A program made the position numbers and the translations under genes. Positions 7,406 to 14,696 of a stretch of 16,415 bases of DNA are shown here, one piece after another. The notes under the pieces are model-generated. The model saw only the letters and a list, made by a program, of their open reading frames with translations. It was not told where the DNA came from and ran no database searches. The DNA is from Planctomycetota bacterium (lineage in GTDB: Bacteria; Planctomycetota; UBA1135; GCA-002686595): positions 1-16,415 of the forward strand of contig WTJQ01000558.1 of assembly GCA_011524785.1 (NCBI GenBank), given 5' to 3'. Positions within the stretch are counted from its first letter, which is position 1, and the number at the start of each line of letters is the position of its first letter.

Positions 7406-9568
7406 TCACTCCTCGGACGGCTCGCCCGGGGAGGGCTCCTCTGCGGGGACCTCCTCAGTCGTCCGCCCGACCCACTGCACGTTGAACGTGCGCTGGAACC
7501 ACTCGCTGCCCGGGTAGAGGGCCTTGCGCAGCTCCTGGGCCGACTCGGCGCGCAGGGTGTCCCGCAGGTTCAGGACGTCCTGGGCCTTCATCTTCACCTT
7601 GGGGTCCGCCTCGCGCTTGTCCTTCATGCGGACCAGGTAGGCGTTCTCGCCGCTCATGTCCTTGCGCGGGTAGCCGACCTGACCCGGCTCGAGCTCGAAC
7701 AGATCGAGCTGGCCGCGCAGGAAGCGGTCGACCGCGAGGGCCTGGGTCGGGTCGTCGTTGGGCCACTCGTTCTGGCCCCGGAACGGACGCTCGACGACGG
7801 TGAAGTTCGCGAGGCCCGCCTGCTCGCGGAGCACGCCCGCGTCCACGGTCGGCGTCCAGCGCTCGAAGGGAACCGGCTCACCGTCCTCACTGGTCTCGCG
7901 CTCGGCGCAGAGCTCGAGGATGCCGTTGAGGCTGTCGACCGCGATGTCGACGGCCTGCTGGGTCGCCCACTCCTCGAGCACGTCCTCGCGGATCTCGTCC
8001 CAGGGCTTGCGCACCGGGTCGACCTTCTCGACGAGGCGGGCCAGCACGATGGCGCCCTCCTCGATCTGAGCGCGCGGCAGGAAGCTGCCGGCGGTCTGGA
8101 AGGTGAGCTGGTTGGCCAGGCTGCGGCCGCCCCACCCCTCGATCTCGTAGAGGTCGGAGCGCTCCTGGGGAGCCTCCATGGCGACCGTCGAGAGGCCGAG
8201 AGCCGCGGCCTCGGCGAGCCAGTCGATCTCCTCGCCCTCGGCCGCGGCGCCGGCGCGCTCCCGCACGTCGGTGAGCATGGCCGTCATGGCGTCCCAGAGC
8301 GCGGCCTCGGTCGTGGCCTGGTCCTGGACCTCCTCGAGGTCGTAGTAGAACTTGGTCGGCGCGGGCGGCGTGTCGTCCTCGACGGTCGGCTCGTCCCCCT
8401 CTGCCTCGGCGGTGTCCGCCTCGGCGTCGTCGCCGGCCTCCTCCTCGGTCGCGGCGTCCTGGGCCGTTTCCTCTGCGGTGTCGGCCTCAGGCGCGGCGTC
8501 CTGGGGCGTCTCCTCGGGGGCCGGCTCCTCGGCAGGGGCCTCCTCAGAAGGAGCCTCCTCCGCGGGCGCCTCGTCCGCGGGCGCCTCGTCCTGGGCGGCC
8601 TCGGCCGGAGCCTCTGCCCCGTCCTGCACGCCCTGGTCCTCGGTCTCCTCCTGGGGGAACCGGAAGCGCGTCATGCGCGCGGCGTTGTAGTAGAGCTCGG
8701 CACGCGCGGCAGCGTCGGTGCCCTCGGCGGCGGGGTACTTCTCGAGGAGGGCCGCGCCGTCGAACTCGGCGTCGAGCGGGAGCCAGGCCACCTCGGCCTG
8801 GACCTGGATCTCGGTCTGGTACTTCTGCTGGGAGAAGGGCGGCTGCTCGTCCAGCCAGGCCTGGAGCTCCTCGTCGGAGGGCGCGTTCGCCTTGGCCTGC
8901 TCGACGTAGTCGGTGCGCTTCAGCTCGATGTACTGGAAGGCGTACTCGGGGTTGTCCTCCTTCCAGGTGCTGACGACCGTCTCCGGGTCGGCGTAGGCCG
9001 CTCCGGTGGACAGGATGCGCCCGAGCATCTTCGTGGGGCGCAGGCCGTCCCGCAGCACGCGGGTGATCTCGCGAGCGTCACGCCGGTACTGCCGCGCGAC
9101 GGCCGTGACGTACTCGTCGGTGAAGCCGAAGGCCCGGAGGGTCCCCACGTACTCGGCGTCGGAGGTCGCCATGCCGCTGCTCGCAGCCAGGGAGTCCATC
9201 ACCTGGTAGAGCACGACGTCCTCGTCGGTCACCCGCGGGCGCGTTGCCTCGGGATCCGCCGGCGTCCAGAGCCCTGCGCTCATGAGCAGCGCGAGGTCCC
9301 GCTTCTGGGCCGTGAAGTCGGCGAGGTTCGTCTCGTGGCGCGTCCCGCTGATCGGGTCCTGCCAGACGAGGTAGGTCTCGGTGCCGCGCGCCTGGCCACC
9401 GCCCCCGAGGACGTTCTGCACCTGGTCGCCCACGGTGAAGATCACCAGGACGAAGAGCATGAGGCCGAGCACGAGCAGGTAGGTGGTCCGGCTCCGCTCC
9501 TTGGGGACGATGATGAGGTCGTCCTCGGCGGTCTGGGAGGCGGGCGTTTGGTTCGGGTCCTGGGTCAT
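7406..9568 (-). CDS. Membrane-anchored PpiD/SurA-like periplasmic chaperone
   Basis: A 720-residue protein with a charged cytoplasmic tail, one membrane helix (about 29-46, YLLVLGLMLFVLVIF) and a large extracytoplasmic part. This matches PpiD, an inner-membrane chaperone that helps newly exported proteins fold. Residues 80-260 are helical with the style of SurA/PpiD N-terminal domains. About 460-575 resemble the segment after the parvulin domain of PpiD (SFLPRAQIEEGAIVLARLVEK, then KPWDEIREDVLEEWATQQAVD). The characteristic parvulin signatures (HIL, a GG pair, a late His) were not found. Instead, residues 306-400 are an Ala/Glu/Pro/Asp-rich linker. The start is well supported: AAGGAG sits 6 nt before the ATG. 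It follows scpB on the same strand after 145 nt. The family call rests on topology and scattered similarity, so it is moderately secure. Confidence 0.6.
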   Translation of the reverse strand: MTQDPNQTPASQTAEDDLIIVPKERSRTTYLLVLGLMLFVLVIFTVGDQVQNVLGGGGQARGTETYLVWQDPISGTRHETNLADFTAQKRDLALLMSAGLWTPADPEATRPRVTDEDVVLYQVMDSLAASSGMATSDAEYVGTLRAFGFTDEYVTAVARQYRRDAREITRVLRDGLRPTKMLGRILSTGAAYADPETVVSTWKEDNPEYAFQYIELKRTDYVEQAKANAPSDEELQAWLDEQPPFSQQKYQTEIQVQAEVAWLPLDAEFDGAALLEKYPAAEGTDAAARAELYYNAARMTRFRFPQEETEDQGVQDGAEAPAEAAQDEAPADEAPAEEAPSEEAPAEEPAPEETPQDAAPEADTAEETAQDAATEEEAGDDAEADTAEAEGDEPTVEDDTPPAPTKFYYDLEEVQDQATTEAALWDAMTAMLTDVRERAGAAAEGEEIDWLAEAAALGLSTVAMEAPQERSDLYEIEGWGGRSLANQLTFQTAGSFLPRAQIEEGAIVLARLVEKVDPVRKPWDEIREDVLEEWATQQAVDIAVDSLNGILELCAERETSEDGEPVPFERWTPTVDAGVLREQAGLANFTVVERPFRGQNEWPNDDPTQALAVDRFLRGQLDLFELEPGQVGYPRKDMSGENAYLVRMKDKREADPKVKMKAQDVLNLRDTLRAESAQELRKALYPGSEWFQRTFNVQWVGRTTEEVPAEEPSPGEPSEE
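8369..8653 (-). repeat. Low-complexity acidic Ala/Glu/Pro segment inside the PpiD-like protein
   Basis: Codons for residues 306-400 encode repeated short units such as APAEEAPSEEAPAEEPAPEE and DAATEEEAGDDAEADTAEAE, with hardly any hydrophobic or aromatic residues. The protein here should be disordered and strongly negative. At DNA level it is an imperfect trinucleotide-type repeat, prone to length change by slippage. Confidence 0.75.
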
Positions 9569-9574
9569 CCGAGG

Positions 9575-9580
9575 CTCCTT
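9575..9580 (-). promoter_or_regulatory. Strong Shine-Dalgarno site of the PpiD-like gene
   Basis: On the minus strand AAGGAG is followed by 6 nt and then the ATG at 9568. It is the best ribosome binding site in the window. The overlapping minus-strand genes upstream seem to rely on coupling instead. Confidence 0.7.
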
Positions 9581-9640
9581 GGAGCGCGCAGAACCCCCTG
9601 GGAACGGGGGACTTGGGGGCGCTCGGGAAGGGGGCGGAGA

Positions 9641-9670
9641 AGTCTACGGGCACCTCTGGAGGGGGCGCAA
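9641..9670 (-). promoter_or_regulatory. Weak promoter candidate before the PpiD-like gene
   Basis: On the minus strand TTGCGC (9670-9665) and TAGACT (9646-9641) are 18 nt apart. They match the -35 and -10 consensus at three and four of six positions. The 145-nt gap after scpB and the strong ribosome binding site make an independent promoter plausible here, but these boxes are poor. Confidence 0.18.
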
Positions 9671-9713
9671 GGAGCCCCGGGGGCCCCACAGCACACTCCA
9701 GCGGAGAGGGAGG

Positions 9714-10415
9714 TCAGTCCCTCGTCAGTTCGGCATCCCGCGGCAATTCCTCAAGGCTCCCAAGGCTGAATCGGTCCAGGAAGTCCTTGGTCGTGCCGTA
9801 CTCCAGGGGGGCTCCGGGCACCTCGGCCCGCCCCGTGACCCGCACGAGGCCGCGATCCACCAGGGTCCGCAGGATCGGGCCGGCCTGGACGCCGCGCACG
9901 GCCTCCACCTCGGCCTTCGTGACCGGCTGGCGGTACGCCACGATGGCGAGGGTCTCGAGGGCCGCCCCGCTGATGCGCTCCGGGCCGCTCTGGCCGCTCA
10001 GCCGGCCAATCACGTCCCCGCACTCGGGGGTCGTCAGGAGCGTCCAGCCGCCCTTGAGCTGCCGGACCTGGAAGGGAAGTCCCACCTGCTCGAGGCGCTG
10101 GCCGAGCGCCTCGACGGCGGCGCGGACGCGCGCCGAGCGCGGGCGCTCCAGCAGGGCGCGCAGGCGACCGTCGGAGAGGGGCTCGGGGGAGGCGAAGAGG
10201 AGGGCCGCGGCCTCACGGACGAGCTGGTCGTCGCTCTTGTCCTCGCCAGGGCCGGGACCGCGCGACTCGGGAGCCTCCTCCAGATCCCCATCGGCGGCGC
10301 TCTCGGCAGCCTCGGGCTCCGCGTCCCCGCCCGCAGGCTCGTCCACGCCCTCCGCGAAGGGGGCATCGGCGGCCGGCTCCGCCTCGTCGGCGGGGGTGAG
10401 GGGCTCCTCGGTCAT
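9714..10415 (-). CDS. scpB: Segregation and condensation protein B (ScpB)
   Basis: ScpB is the winged-helix (kite) subunit that, as a dimer, binds the ScpA kleisin in the SMC-ScpAB condensin complex, which compacts and separates chromosomes. The 233-residue product has the two winged-helix units of the family from about residue 62 on. Its best landmarks are ISGAALETLAIVAYRQPVTKAEVEAVRGV (148-176, the family's strongest block) and GRAEVPGAPLEYGTTKDFLDRF (195-216, matching GRxxxPGRPxLYGTTxxFLxxF). The first 60 residues are an acidic Ala/Glu/Pro extension not usual for ScpB, which typically starts near the first helix. The ATG at 10415 was kept because the extension is in frame and similar in style to the PpiD-like linker; an internal start cannot be excluded. 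scpA, its usual neighbour, is not in this window; the upstream gene is a parvulin-like lipoprotein, 42 nt away. Confidence 0.93.
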   Translation of the reverse strand: MTEEPLTPADEAEPAADAPFAEGVDEPAGGDAEPEAAESAADGDLEEAPESRGPGPGEDKSDDQLVREAAALLFASPEPLSDGRLRALLERPRSARVRAAVEALGQRLEQVGLPFQVRQLKGGWTLLTTPECGDVIGRLSGQSGPERISGAALETLAIVAYRQPVTKAEVEAVRGVQAGPILRTLVDRGLVRVTGRAEVPGAPLEYGTTKDFLDRFSLGSLEELPRDAELTRD

Positions 10416-10457
10416 GGGTGCAGGATCCTGCGCGGACCCCGTCGGATCAAGCCCGCA

Positions 10458-11498
10458 TCACCGGGACCCGCTGGCGCCGTCCCCCGACGCGGGGTCGCCT
10501 GGGACCGGCTCGCCGATGAGCCGCAGCAAGGGGTCCGTGTCGACCTCGTAGCGGTCGACCATGGCGTCCTTCCACTGCCAGTACTCCGGGTCGGAGATCG
10601 GCTCCTCCTCGAGGCTGGCGAGGACCAGGCGGCCGACCGCCGGCCAAGGCCCCGCCTGAGGCACCGGCGCGCCGTCGACCCGCACGAAGAGCCAGCGCCC
10701 CCCCTGCTCCAGCGGTCCACCCACCTGCCCCACCTCCGTGTGGAACGCCAGGCGGCTGATCGCGGAGGTGGTCCGGAGCACCGCCGGGATCCGCCCGCCC
10801 TGCTCGCCGGAGGCGTCCCCGCTGTGAGCGCGCGCGAGGTCCGCGAACTCCTCTCCCTGGAGCAGGCCCGCCACGACGCGGTCCGCCGCCTCCCGGTCGT
10901 CGCACAGGATCACGGAGACCTCGCGGCGCTCCTGGGCCAGGGTGAAGGCGCGGACGCAGCGCTCGGCCAGCAGCTCGACGACGGCGCTCCGCTCGGCGGC
11001 CTCCAGGTACCGGTCGGGGTCGAGCCCGACCTCCCGGCGCAGGAAGGCGCGCAGGTCGGTGCTCCCCGCCCGACGGACCTGCTCCTCGATGCGCGCGCGC
11101 ACGTCGCGCGCGGCAGCCTCCACCTCCACGCCCTCGAGGGCGAGGTCGAGACGCGTGGCCTCCGCGACGACGAGGCGCTCGAGGACGAGCTCGTCCAGGT
11201 AGCGGCGGACCACGGCGGACTCGCGTCGCGTCCAGGCCTCGACGAGCTCGTCGACCCCGATCGACTGCCCCGCCACGCGGGCGACCTCGGGGACGCCGCT
11301 CCTCGCGGGCGCGTCGACCCCAGCGGCGCCTGCATCGGGTGCGAGACGCGCCGTGGCGGGGGCCGCCGGCTCGGGCTCTGGCCGGACCTCGAGCGCGGGA
11401 CCCTCGACCTCGGGCGGGGCCTCGGCCGGTCGCGGGCGGTTGCCGCCGCTCGCGCAGGCGAGCAGCGGCAGGGCGAGCGCGAGGGCTGCGCCCCTCAT
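10458..11498 (-). CDS. Parvulin-like (PpiC-type) lipoprotein, probable envelope foldase or chaperone
   Basis: The 346-residue protein starts with a lipoprotein-type signal peptide, MRGAALALALPLLACASGG, with a lipobox LLAC and Cys15 as the lipidation site, then a Pro/Ala/Glu-rich spacer to about 68. Residues 72-190 look like the helical SurA/PpiC N-terminal region. Residues 193-276 align with the parvulin rotamase domain: VSVILCDDREAADRVVAGLL, GEEFADLARAHSGDAS, the GG pair in GEQGGRIP, and GQVGGPLEQGGRWLFVRV. The domain normally speeds cis/trans isomerisation of prolyl bonds in exported proteins. Both family histidines (in HIL near the start and GxHII near the end) are replaced, by Val195 and about Trp269, so enzyme activity is doubtful. 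The ATG at 11498 overlaps the stop of the previous gene by 4 bp (ATGA). A longer open frame back to 12149 is a shadow of that gene. Confidence 0.8.
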   Translation of the reverse strand: MRGAALALALPLLACASGGNRPRPAEAPPEVEGPALEVRPEPEPAAPATARLAPDAGAAGVDAPARSGVPEVARVAGQSIGVDELVEAWTRRESAVVRRYLDELVLERLVVAEATRLDLALEGVEVEAAARDVRARIEEQVRRAGSTDLRAFLRREVGLDPDRYLEAAERSAVVELLAERCVRAFTLAQERREVSVILCDDREAADRVVAGLLQGEEFADLARAHSGDASGEQGGRIPAVLRTTSAISRLAFHTEVGQVGGPLEQGGRWLFVRVDGAPVPQAGPWPAVGRLVLASLEEEPISDPEYWQWKDAMVDRYEVDTDPLLRLIGEPVPGDPASGDGASGSR

Positions 11499-13063
11499 CG
11501 GTAGTAGACGCGTCGCACGGAGCCGATGCCCCGGCAGACCGCACAGGGCTCGAGCTGCGTGCCCCCGTCCTGACCCGTGCGCCCGCCGACGGTGATGGTC
11601 TCGCTCACGCCGCGGCCGCCGCAGCCGGAGCAGCGACGGAGGTACGGGCGCTCCCGCAGCTCGAAGTCCCCGCCGAACTCCACGTAGTAGGCGTGCAGCC
11701 ACTGGGCGCGTGCGTCCACCGACAGAGCCTGCCAGCCGGCCTGGATCGAGTCGGCCTTCTCGGCGCTGGACTGGGCCCGCCGGGCGCGCTGCTGGTTCTC
11801 GAGGAAGCGCTTGATCTTCTGCTCGAGCGCCGCGCGCTCGGCGTCCTTCTCCCCACCTCCGGTCTGGGCCTGGGCGGACGCCGAGGCGGGGATCCCGGCC
11901 AGGGCGCGGTCCTCCCCCAGCAGCCACGTGCCGTTGCCGTAGCTCGCCTGGGCGTAGCGACCGCGCTCGCGCAGGACCCAGAGGGCATCGAGCTGCTCGA
12001 GCTCGAGCTCCTCGGCCAGCACCTGGGCATCGGCCAGCACCCGCTCGCGGATCTCCTTGCCGAGCTCCTCGACCGCGTAGGCGGCCGCCGCCTCGAAGGC
12101 GCGGTCCCCCACGCCGGCGCGGGTCAGGCGCCGCGCCCAGTAGCTCCACTTGCGGTCCACCAGCTCGACCAGCGCACGCTCGCGCGCCCGCAGGAGGTTC
12201 GCCTTGGCGCGCTGGGCCTCCTCCAGGAGCGGGCTCTCCGGGAAGGTGCTGGCGAAGGCGTCGAGCCGCGCCATGGCGTCGTCGAACTGCCCGCGCCGCT
12301 GCAGCAGCTGGGTCTCGTGGAGGTAGTCCACCTGCTCCTGACGCTGCGCCTTGGCTTGAGCGCGCTCGAGCTGCATCGCGACCTCCTCCGCGTCCTCGAC
12401 CTCGAGGGCCAGGGCCGCCTCGTAGTGGCGCACCGCCGAGACGTAGTCGAGGATCCGCTCGCAGTAGGTGGCCAGCGCCAGCTGGGCGGCGGGGTCGTCG
12501 GCCGCGGTGCGGGCGGCCTCCTGCGCGTAGAGCTGGTCCCGCGAGTACACGTCGAGGGCCGGCACCTGGACGCCGCCGGTGATCGAGGCCACCGTGCGCT
12601 TCGGCACGACCTGGACGTTGCCCTCGCGGCGCACGACGAACGAGTCGCCCTCACCGCTCTCGATGACGCCGAGGATCTCGGAGCCGTTGGTCAGCACGAG
12701 GCGATCCACGTCGATGAGCAGCTCCTCGGCCTCCACCTCGATGTAGCCCCAGTCCCGGCGCAGGGCCTCGGCCTGGACGGGGTCCATCAGGGCCCAGGGC
12801 AGGCGCACCATGCCGCCGTGCTCGATGCGGCGCAGGACCAGGCCCTCGTCGTCGTGCTCGACCACCTCGGCCCAGTGCAGCGCGCCACTGCGCAGCTGGA
12901 TCGGGACGACCTCGCGCGGGAGCACGGGCCGGAACGGCGCCGGGGCATCGAGCCCCTCCTCGGCGTCCCCGGTCCCGTCGAGCGGGGCGGGGTCCTGGAG
13001 CAGGGCCATGGCGGGGGTCGCGAGGGCGACGAGGAGTGCGACGGTGGAGCGGATCCGGGTCAT
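11495..13063 (-). CDS. Exported TPR/coiled-coil protein with C-terminal DnaJ-type zinc motif
   Basis: Function unknown. The 522-residue product begins with a Sec signal peptide (MTRIRSTVALLVALATPAMA, cleavage near residue 20). Residues about 54-96 and 126-166 contain two similar short beta-rich units, each with a Leu-x-x-Gly turn, a stretch like EGLVLRR or DSFVVRR, a glycine, and a hydrophobic-Pro end. Residues about 185-320 are helical with TPR-like spacing (YCERILDYVSAVRHYEAALA, then QLLQRRGQFDDAMARLDAFA). The C-terminus carries CSGCGGRG (478-485) and CAVCRGIG (507-514), two CxxCxGxG motifs able to bind one zinc, as in DnaJ. There is no J domain. Start ATG 13063 overlaps the pseudopilin stop by 4 bp, and its stop overlaps the parvulin-like gene by 4 bp, so it belongs to the pseudopilin operon and may help assemble or bind its products. 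That role is inference. Confidence 0.75.
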   Translation of the reverse strand: MTRIRSTVALLVALATPAMALLQDPAPLDGTGDAEEGLDAPAPFRPVLPREVVPIQLRSGALHWAEVVEHDDEGLVLRRIEHGGMVRLPWALMDPVQAEALRRDWGYIEVEAEELLIDVDRLVLTNGSEILGVIESGEGDSFVVRREGNVQVVPKRTVASITGGVQVPALDVYSRDQLYAQEAARTAADDPAAQLALATYCERILDYVSAVRHYEAALALEVEDAEEVAMQLERAQAKAQRQEQVDYLHETQLLQRRGQFDDAMARLDAFASTFPESPLLEEAQRAKANLLRARERALVELVDRKWSYWARRLTRAGVGDRAFEAAAAYAVEELGKEIRERVLADAQVLAEELELEQLDALWVLRERGRYAQASYGNGTWLLGEDRALAGIPASASAQAQTGGGEKDAERAALEQKIKRFLENQQRARRAQSSAEKADSIQAGWQALSVDARAQWLHAYYVEFGGDFELRERPYLRRCSGCGGRGVSETITVGGRTGQDGGTQLEPCAVCRGIGSVRRVYYR

Positions 13064-13554
13064 GGTGCATCTCCCAGGGCTTCGGAGCCCAGGAACCGGC
13101 GGCGCATGCGCTCGCCGAAGGGGACCTCCCTCAGCACGAGGGAGGTGTAGGTCCGGGCGCGCTGGACGCCACCCGCCGACCAGCGGACGGTGACGTCGAG
13201 GCGGTACTCGAGCGGGTCGCCGCTCGAGGTGGTCGGGCCCTCGAGGAGGGGCTCGGCGCGGGCGCTGTAGATGACGCCGGGGGCGCCCGGGACGTCTCGA
13301 TCGACGACCTCGACCGGGTCCCCCACCGAGCCGTCCTCCTCGAGCGGGAACAGCCCCACCTCGAGGTCGGCCATCACGGCGTCCAGGGCGGCCGCGGAGG
13401 CGGCGCGCAGGGCCGCGGTCCGCGTCAGGGCCGCGCCGAAGGTGAGCATCCCCAGCAGGGCGCCCATGCCCAGGGTCAGGACGCCCACGGCCAGCACGAC
13501 CTCGAGCAGGGTGAAGCCGGCGCTCCGGCTCGCTGCGCGGGGCGCGACCCTCAT
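13060..13554 (-). CDS. Type II secretion/type IV pilus minor pseudopilin, GspI-like
   Basis: The 164-residue protein has a class III (prepilin) signal: a short basic leader ending SAG (11-13), then FTLLEVVLAVGVLTLGMGALL. Prepilin peptidase would cut after Gly13 and methylate Phe14; Glu18 is the conserved +5 glutamate needed for assembly. The rest is a small beta domain (YRLDVTVRW, ARTYTSLVL), with the leader FTLLEVVLA and size closest to GspI/PulI or PilV minor pilins. Minor pseudopilins form the tip of the periplasmic pseudopilus. Its ATG at 13554 lies in the stop of the preceding GspJ-like gene, a 4-bp ATGA overlap. The long frame extending back to 14874 is a shadow. The subfamily (I versus another minor pilin) is not certain. 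Confidence 0.8.
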   Translation of the reverse strand: MRVAPRAASRSAGFTLLEVVLAVGVLTLGMGALLGMLTFGAALTRTAALRAASAAALDAVMADLEVGLFPLEEDGSVGDPVEVVDRDVPGAPGVIYSARAEPLLEGPTTSSGDPLEYRLDVTVRWSAGGVQRARTYTSLVLREVPFGERMRRRFLGSEALGDAP

Positions 13555-14696
13555 CCGCCCAGCCTCCAGTCGTCCTCGTGCAGCAGGATCGGGACCTCGG
13601 TCTCGACCGACGCGCCGTAGTGCACCAGGGCGCCGGCCGGCAGCTCGTGGGCCGCCGTCTCGCGCGCGCCGCGGCGCACGCGGATGCGCCCGGGGTCGAT
13701 GCCCAGCACCTCCATCCACTCGCCGTCGATCAGCACGTAGCTGCCCGGCTCGGGCACGCGGCGCTCGTCGTCGACCTGCAGCTGCGTCTGCACGGCGGTG
13801 GCCGCATCGAGCAGCCGCGTGCGGCGCTTGATGTCCTTCTCGCGCTCGAGCTCGAGGACCAGCCGCACGCGGCGCGGGAGCAGCGGACGGCCGCCGAAGG
13901 CCGGCATCCCCTTGCCCAGCTCGTTGCGCGCGTGGAGCTCGGGGTCGATCCGGTCCGCCGCCCTCGCGTCCCACGCCGTGCAGGCGTCCGCGAGCCGGGG
14001 ACCGACCTCCCAGCCGTTCGAGAGGACGGTCGTCTGCGTCGCGAGCTCGACCCCGAGCCAGAGCACGCCGGTCGCCACGTCGTCGAGGACCCCGTCCTCG
14101 GGACGCCCGCCGGAGAGCAGGGCCGGGTCGAGCAGGCTGTCGCGCCCGAGGTCCCCGAAGAGCCGCTCGCCGCGCAGGAGGCGGCCGCGGAACCGGTCGG
14201 GGCCGGCGTCGTCGGGGACCAGCACCCAGGCGACCTCGACCAGGCCCGTGGCCTCCGGCAGGGGGCCAGCGGGGGCGCGGCCGTCCGGGGCCGAGGTCGG
14301 AACGGGAGCCTCGCCATCGGCCGCGGCGAACGCGGCGGCCTCCTCGGCCGCGCGGGCCTGGAGCTGTTGGACGGCCGCGGCGCCGACCTGGCGGACGAGG
14401 CGCAGGCGTGGCCAGGCTCGGTCCGCGAGCCCGTCCGCGTCGTGGTCGAAGGGCTGCCAGTCCACGAGCAGGTCCCCGCTCGCCCCGCCGTGGAGGTTGC
14501 GGAGGTCGTCGGCCATCAGCCCCAGCAGCGTGTTGGTGCGCTCGACGCCGTCGCGCCGGACCTCGGCCTTGGACCACATGTCGAGCGTGAGGTCGAGGAG
14601 CCGCACCAGACCCGTCACCACGAACGCCGCCAGCAGCGTCGCGGTGAGGAGCTCGACCAGGGTGAGGCCGCGTCGTCCGTTGCGGGGTCGGCTCAT
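13551..14696 (-). CDS. Prepilin-type minor pseudopilin, GspJ-like, enlarged
   Basis: The 381-residue product opens MSRPRNGRRG followed by LTLVELLTATLLAAFVVTGL, a class III prepilin leader with cleavage after Gly10, Leu at +1 and the conserved Glu15 at +5. A coiled N-terminal helix continues to about 65 (MADDLRNLHG resembles the mid-helix of GspJ/PulJ). The body is much longer than GspJ, usually about 200 residues. It includes an Ala/Glu-rich stretch (about 125-165) and a C-terminal unit (314-358, VLIDGEWMEVLGIDPGRIRV) that resembles two units in the protein upstream. It probably sits at the tip of a pseudopilus with the GspI-like protein. The ATG at 14696 was chosen because the prepilin leader begins there; a 47-codon in-frame extension upstream has no pilin character. 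It overlaps the upstream gene by 4 bp and the downstream gene by 4 bp. Confidence 0.75.
   Translation of the reverse strand: MSRPRNGRRGLTLVELLTATLLAAFVVTGLVRLLDLTLDMWSKAEVRRDGVERTNTLLGLMADDLRNLHGGASGDLLVDWQPFDHDADGLADRAWPRLRLVRQVGAAAVQQLQARAAEEAAAFAAADGEAPVPTSAPDGRAPAGPLPEATGLVEVAWVLVPDDAGPDRFRGRLLRGERLFGDLGRDSLLDPALLSGGRPEDGVLDDVATGVLWLGVELATQTTVLSNGWEVGPRLADACTAWDARAADRIDPELHARNELGKGMPAFGGRPLLPRRVRLVLELEREKDIKRRTRLLDAATAVQTQLQVDDERRVPEPGSYVLIDGEWMEVLGIDPGRIRVRRGARETAAHELPAGALVHYGASVETEVPILLHEDDWRLGG

Noticed and set aside
8352..8690. Plus-strand frame coding a Ser/Ala/Gly-repeat protein
   Set aside because: It is the antisense image of the acidic Ala/Glu/Pro linker of the PpiD-like protein, not an independent repeat protein.
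7313..9769. 818-codon open frame on the plus strand
   Set aside because: It is antisense to the PpiD-like gene, which has a strong ribosome binding site, membrane helix and family similarity. The plus-strand translation is rich in Leu/Gly/Arg/Val without any motif, a normal by-product of high G+C codon use.
9483..11504. 673-codon open frame on the plus strand
   Set aside because: Antisense to scpB and the parvulin-like gene, both recognised by motifs; the plus product has no recognisable domain.
11339..13150. 603-codon open frame on the plus strand
   Set aside because: Antisense to the exported zinc-motif protein, whose signal peptide, cysteine motifs and 4-bp overlaps with both neighbours support the minus strand.
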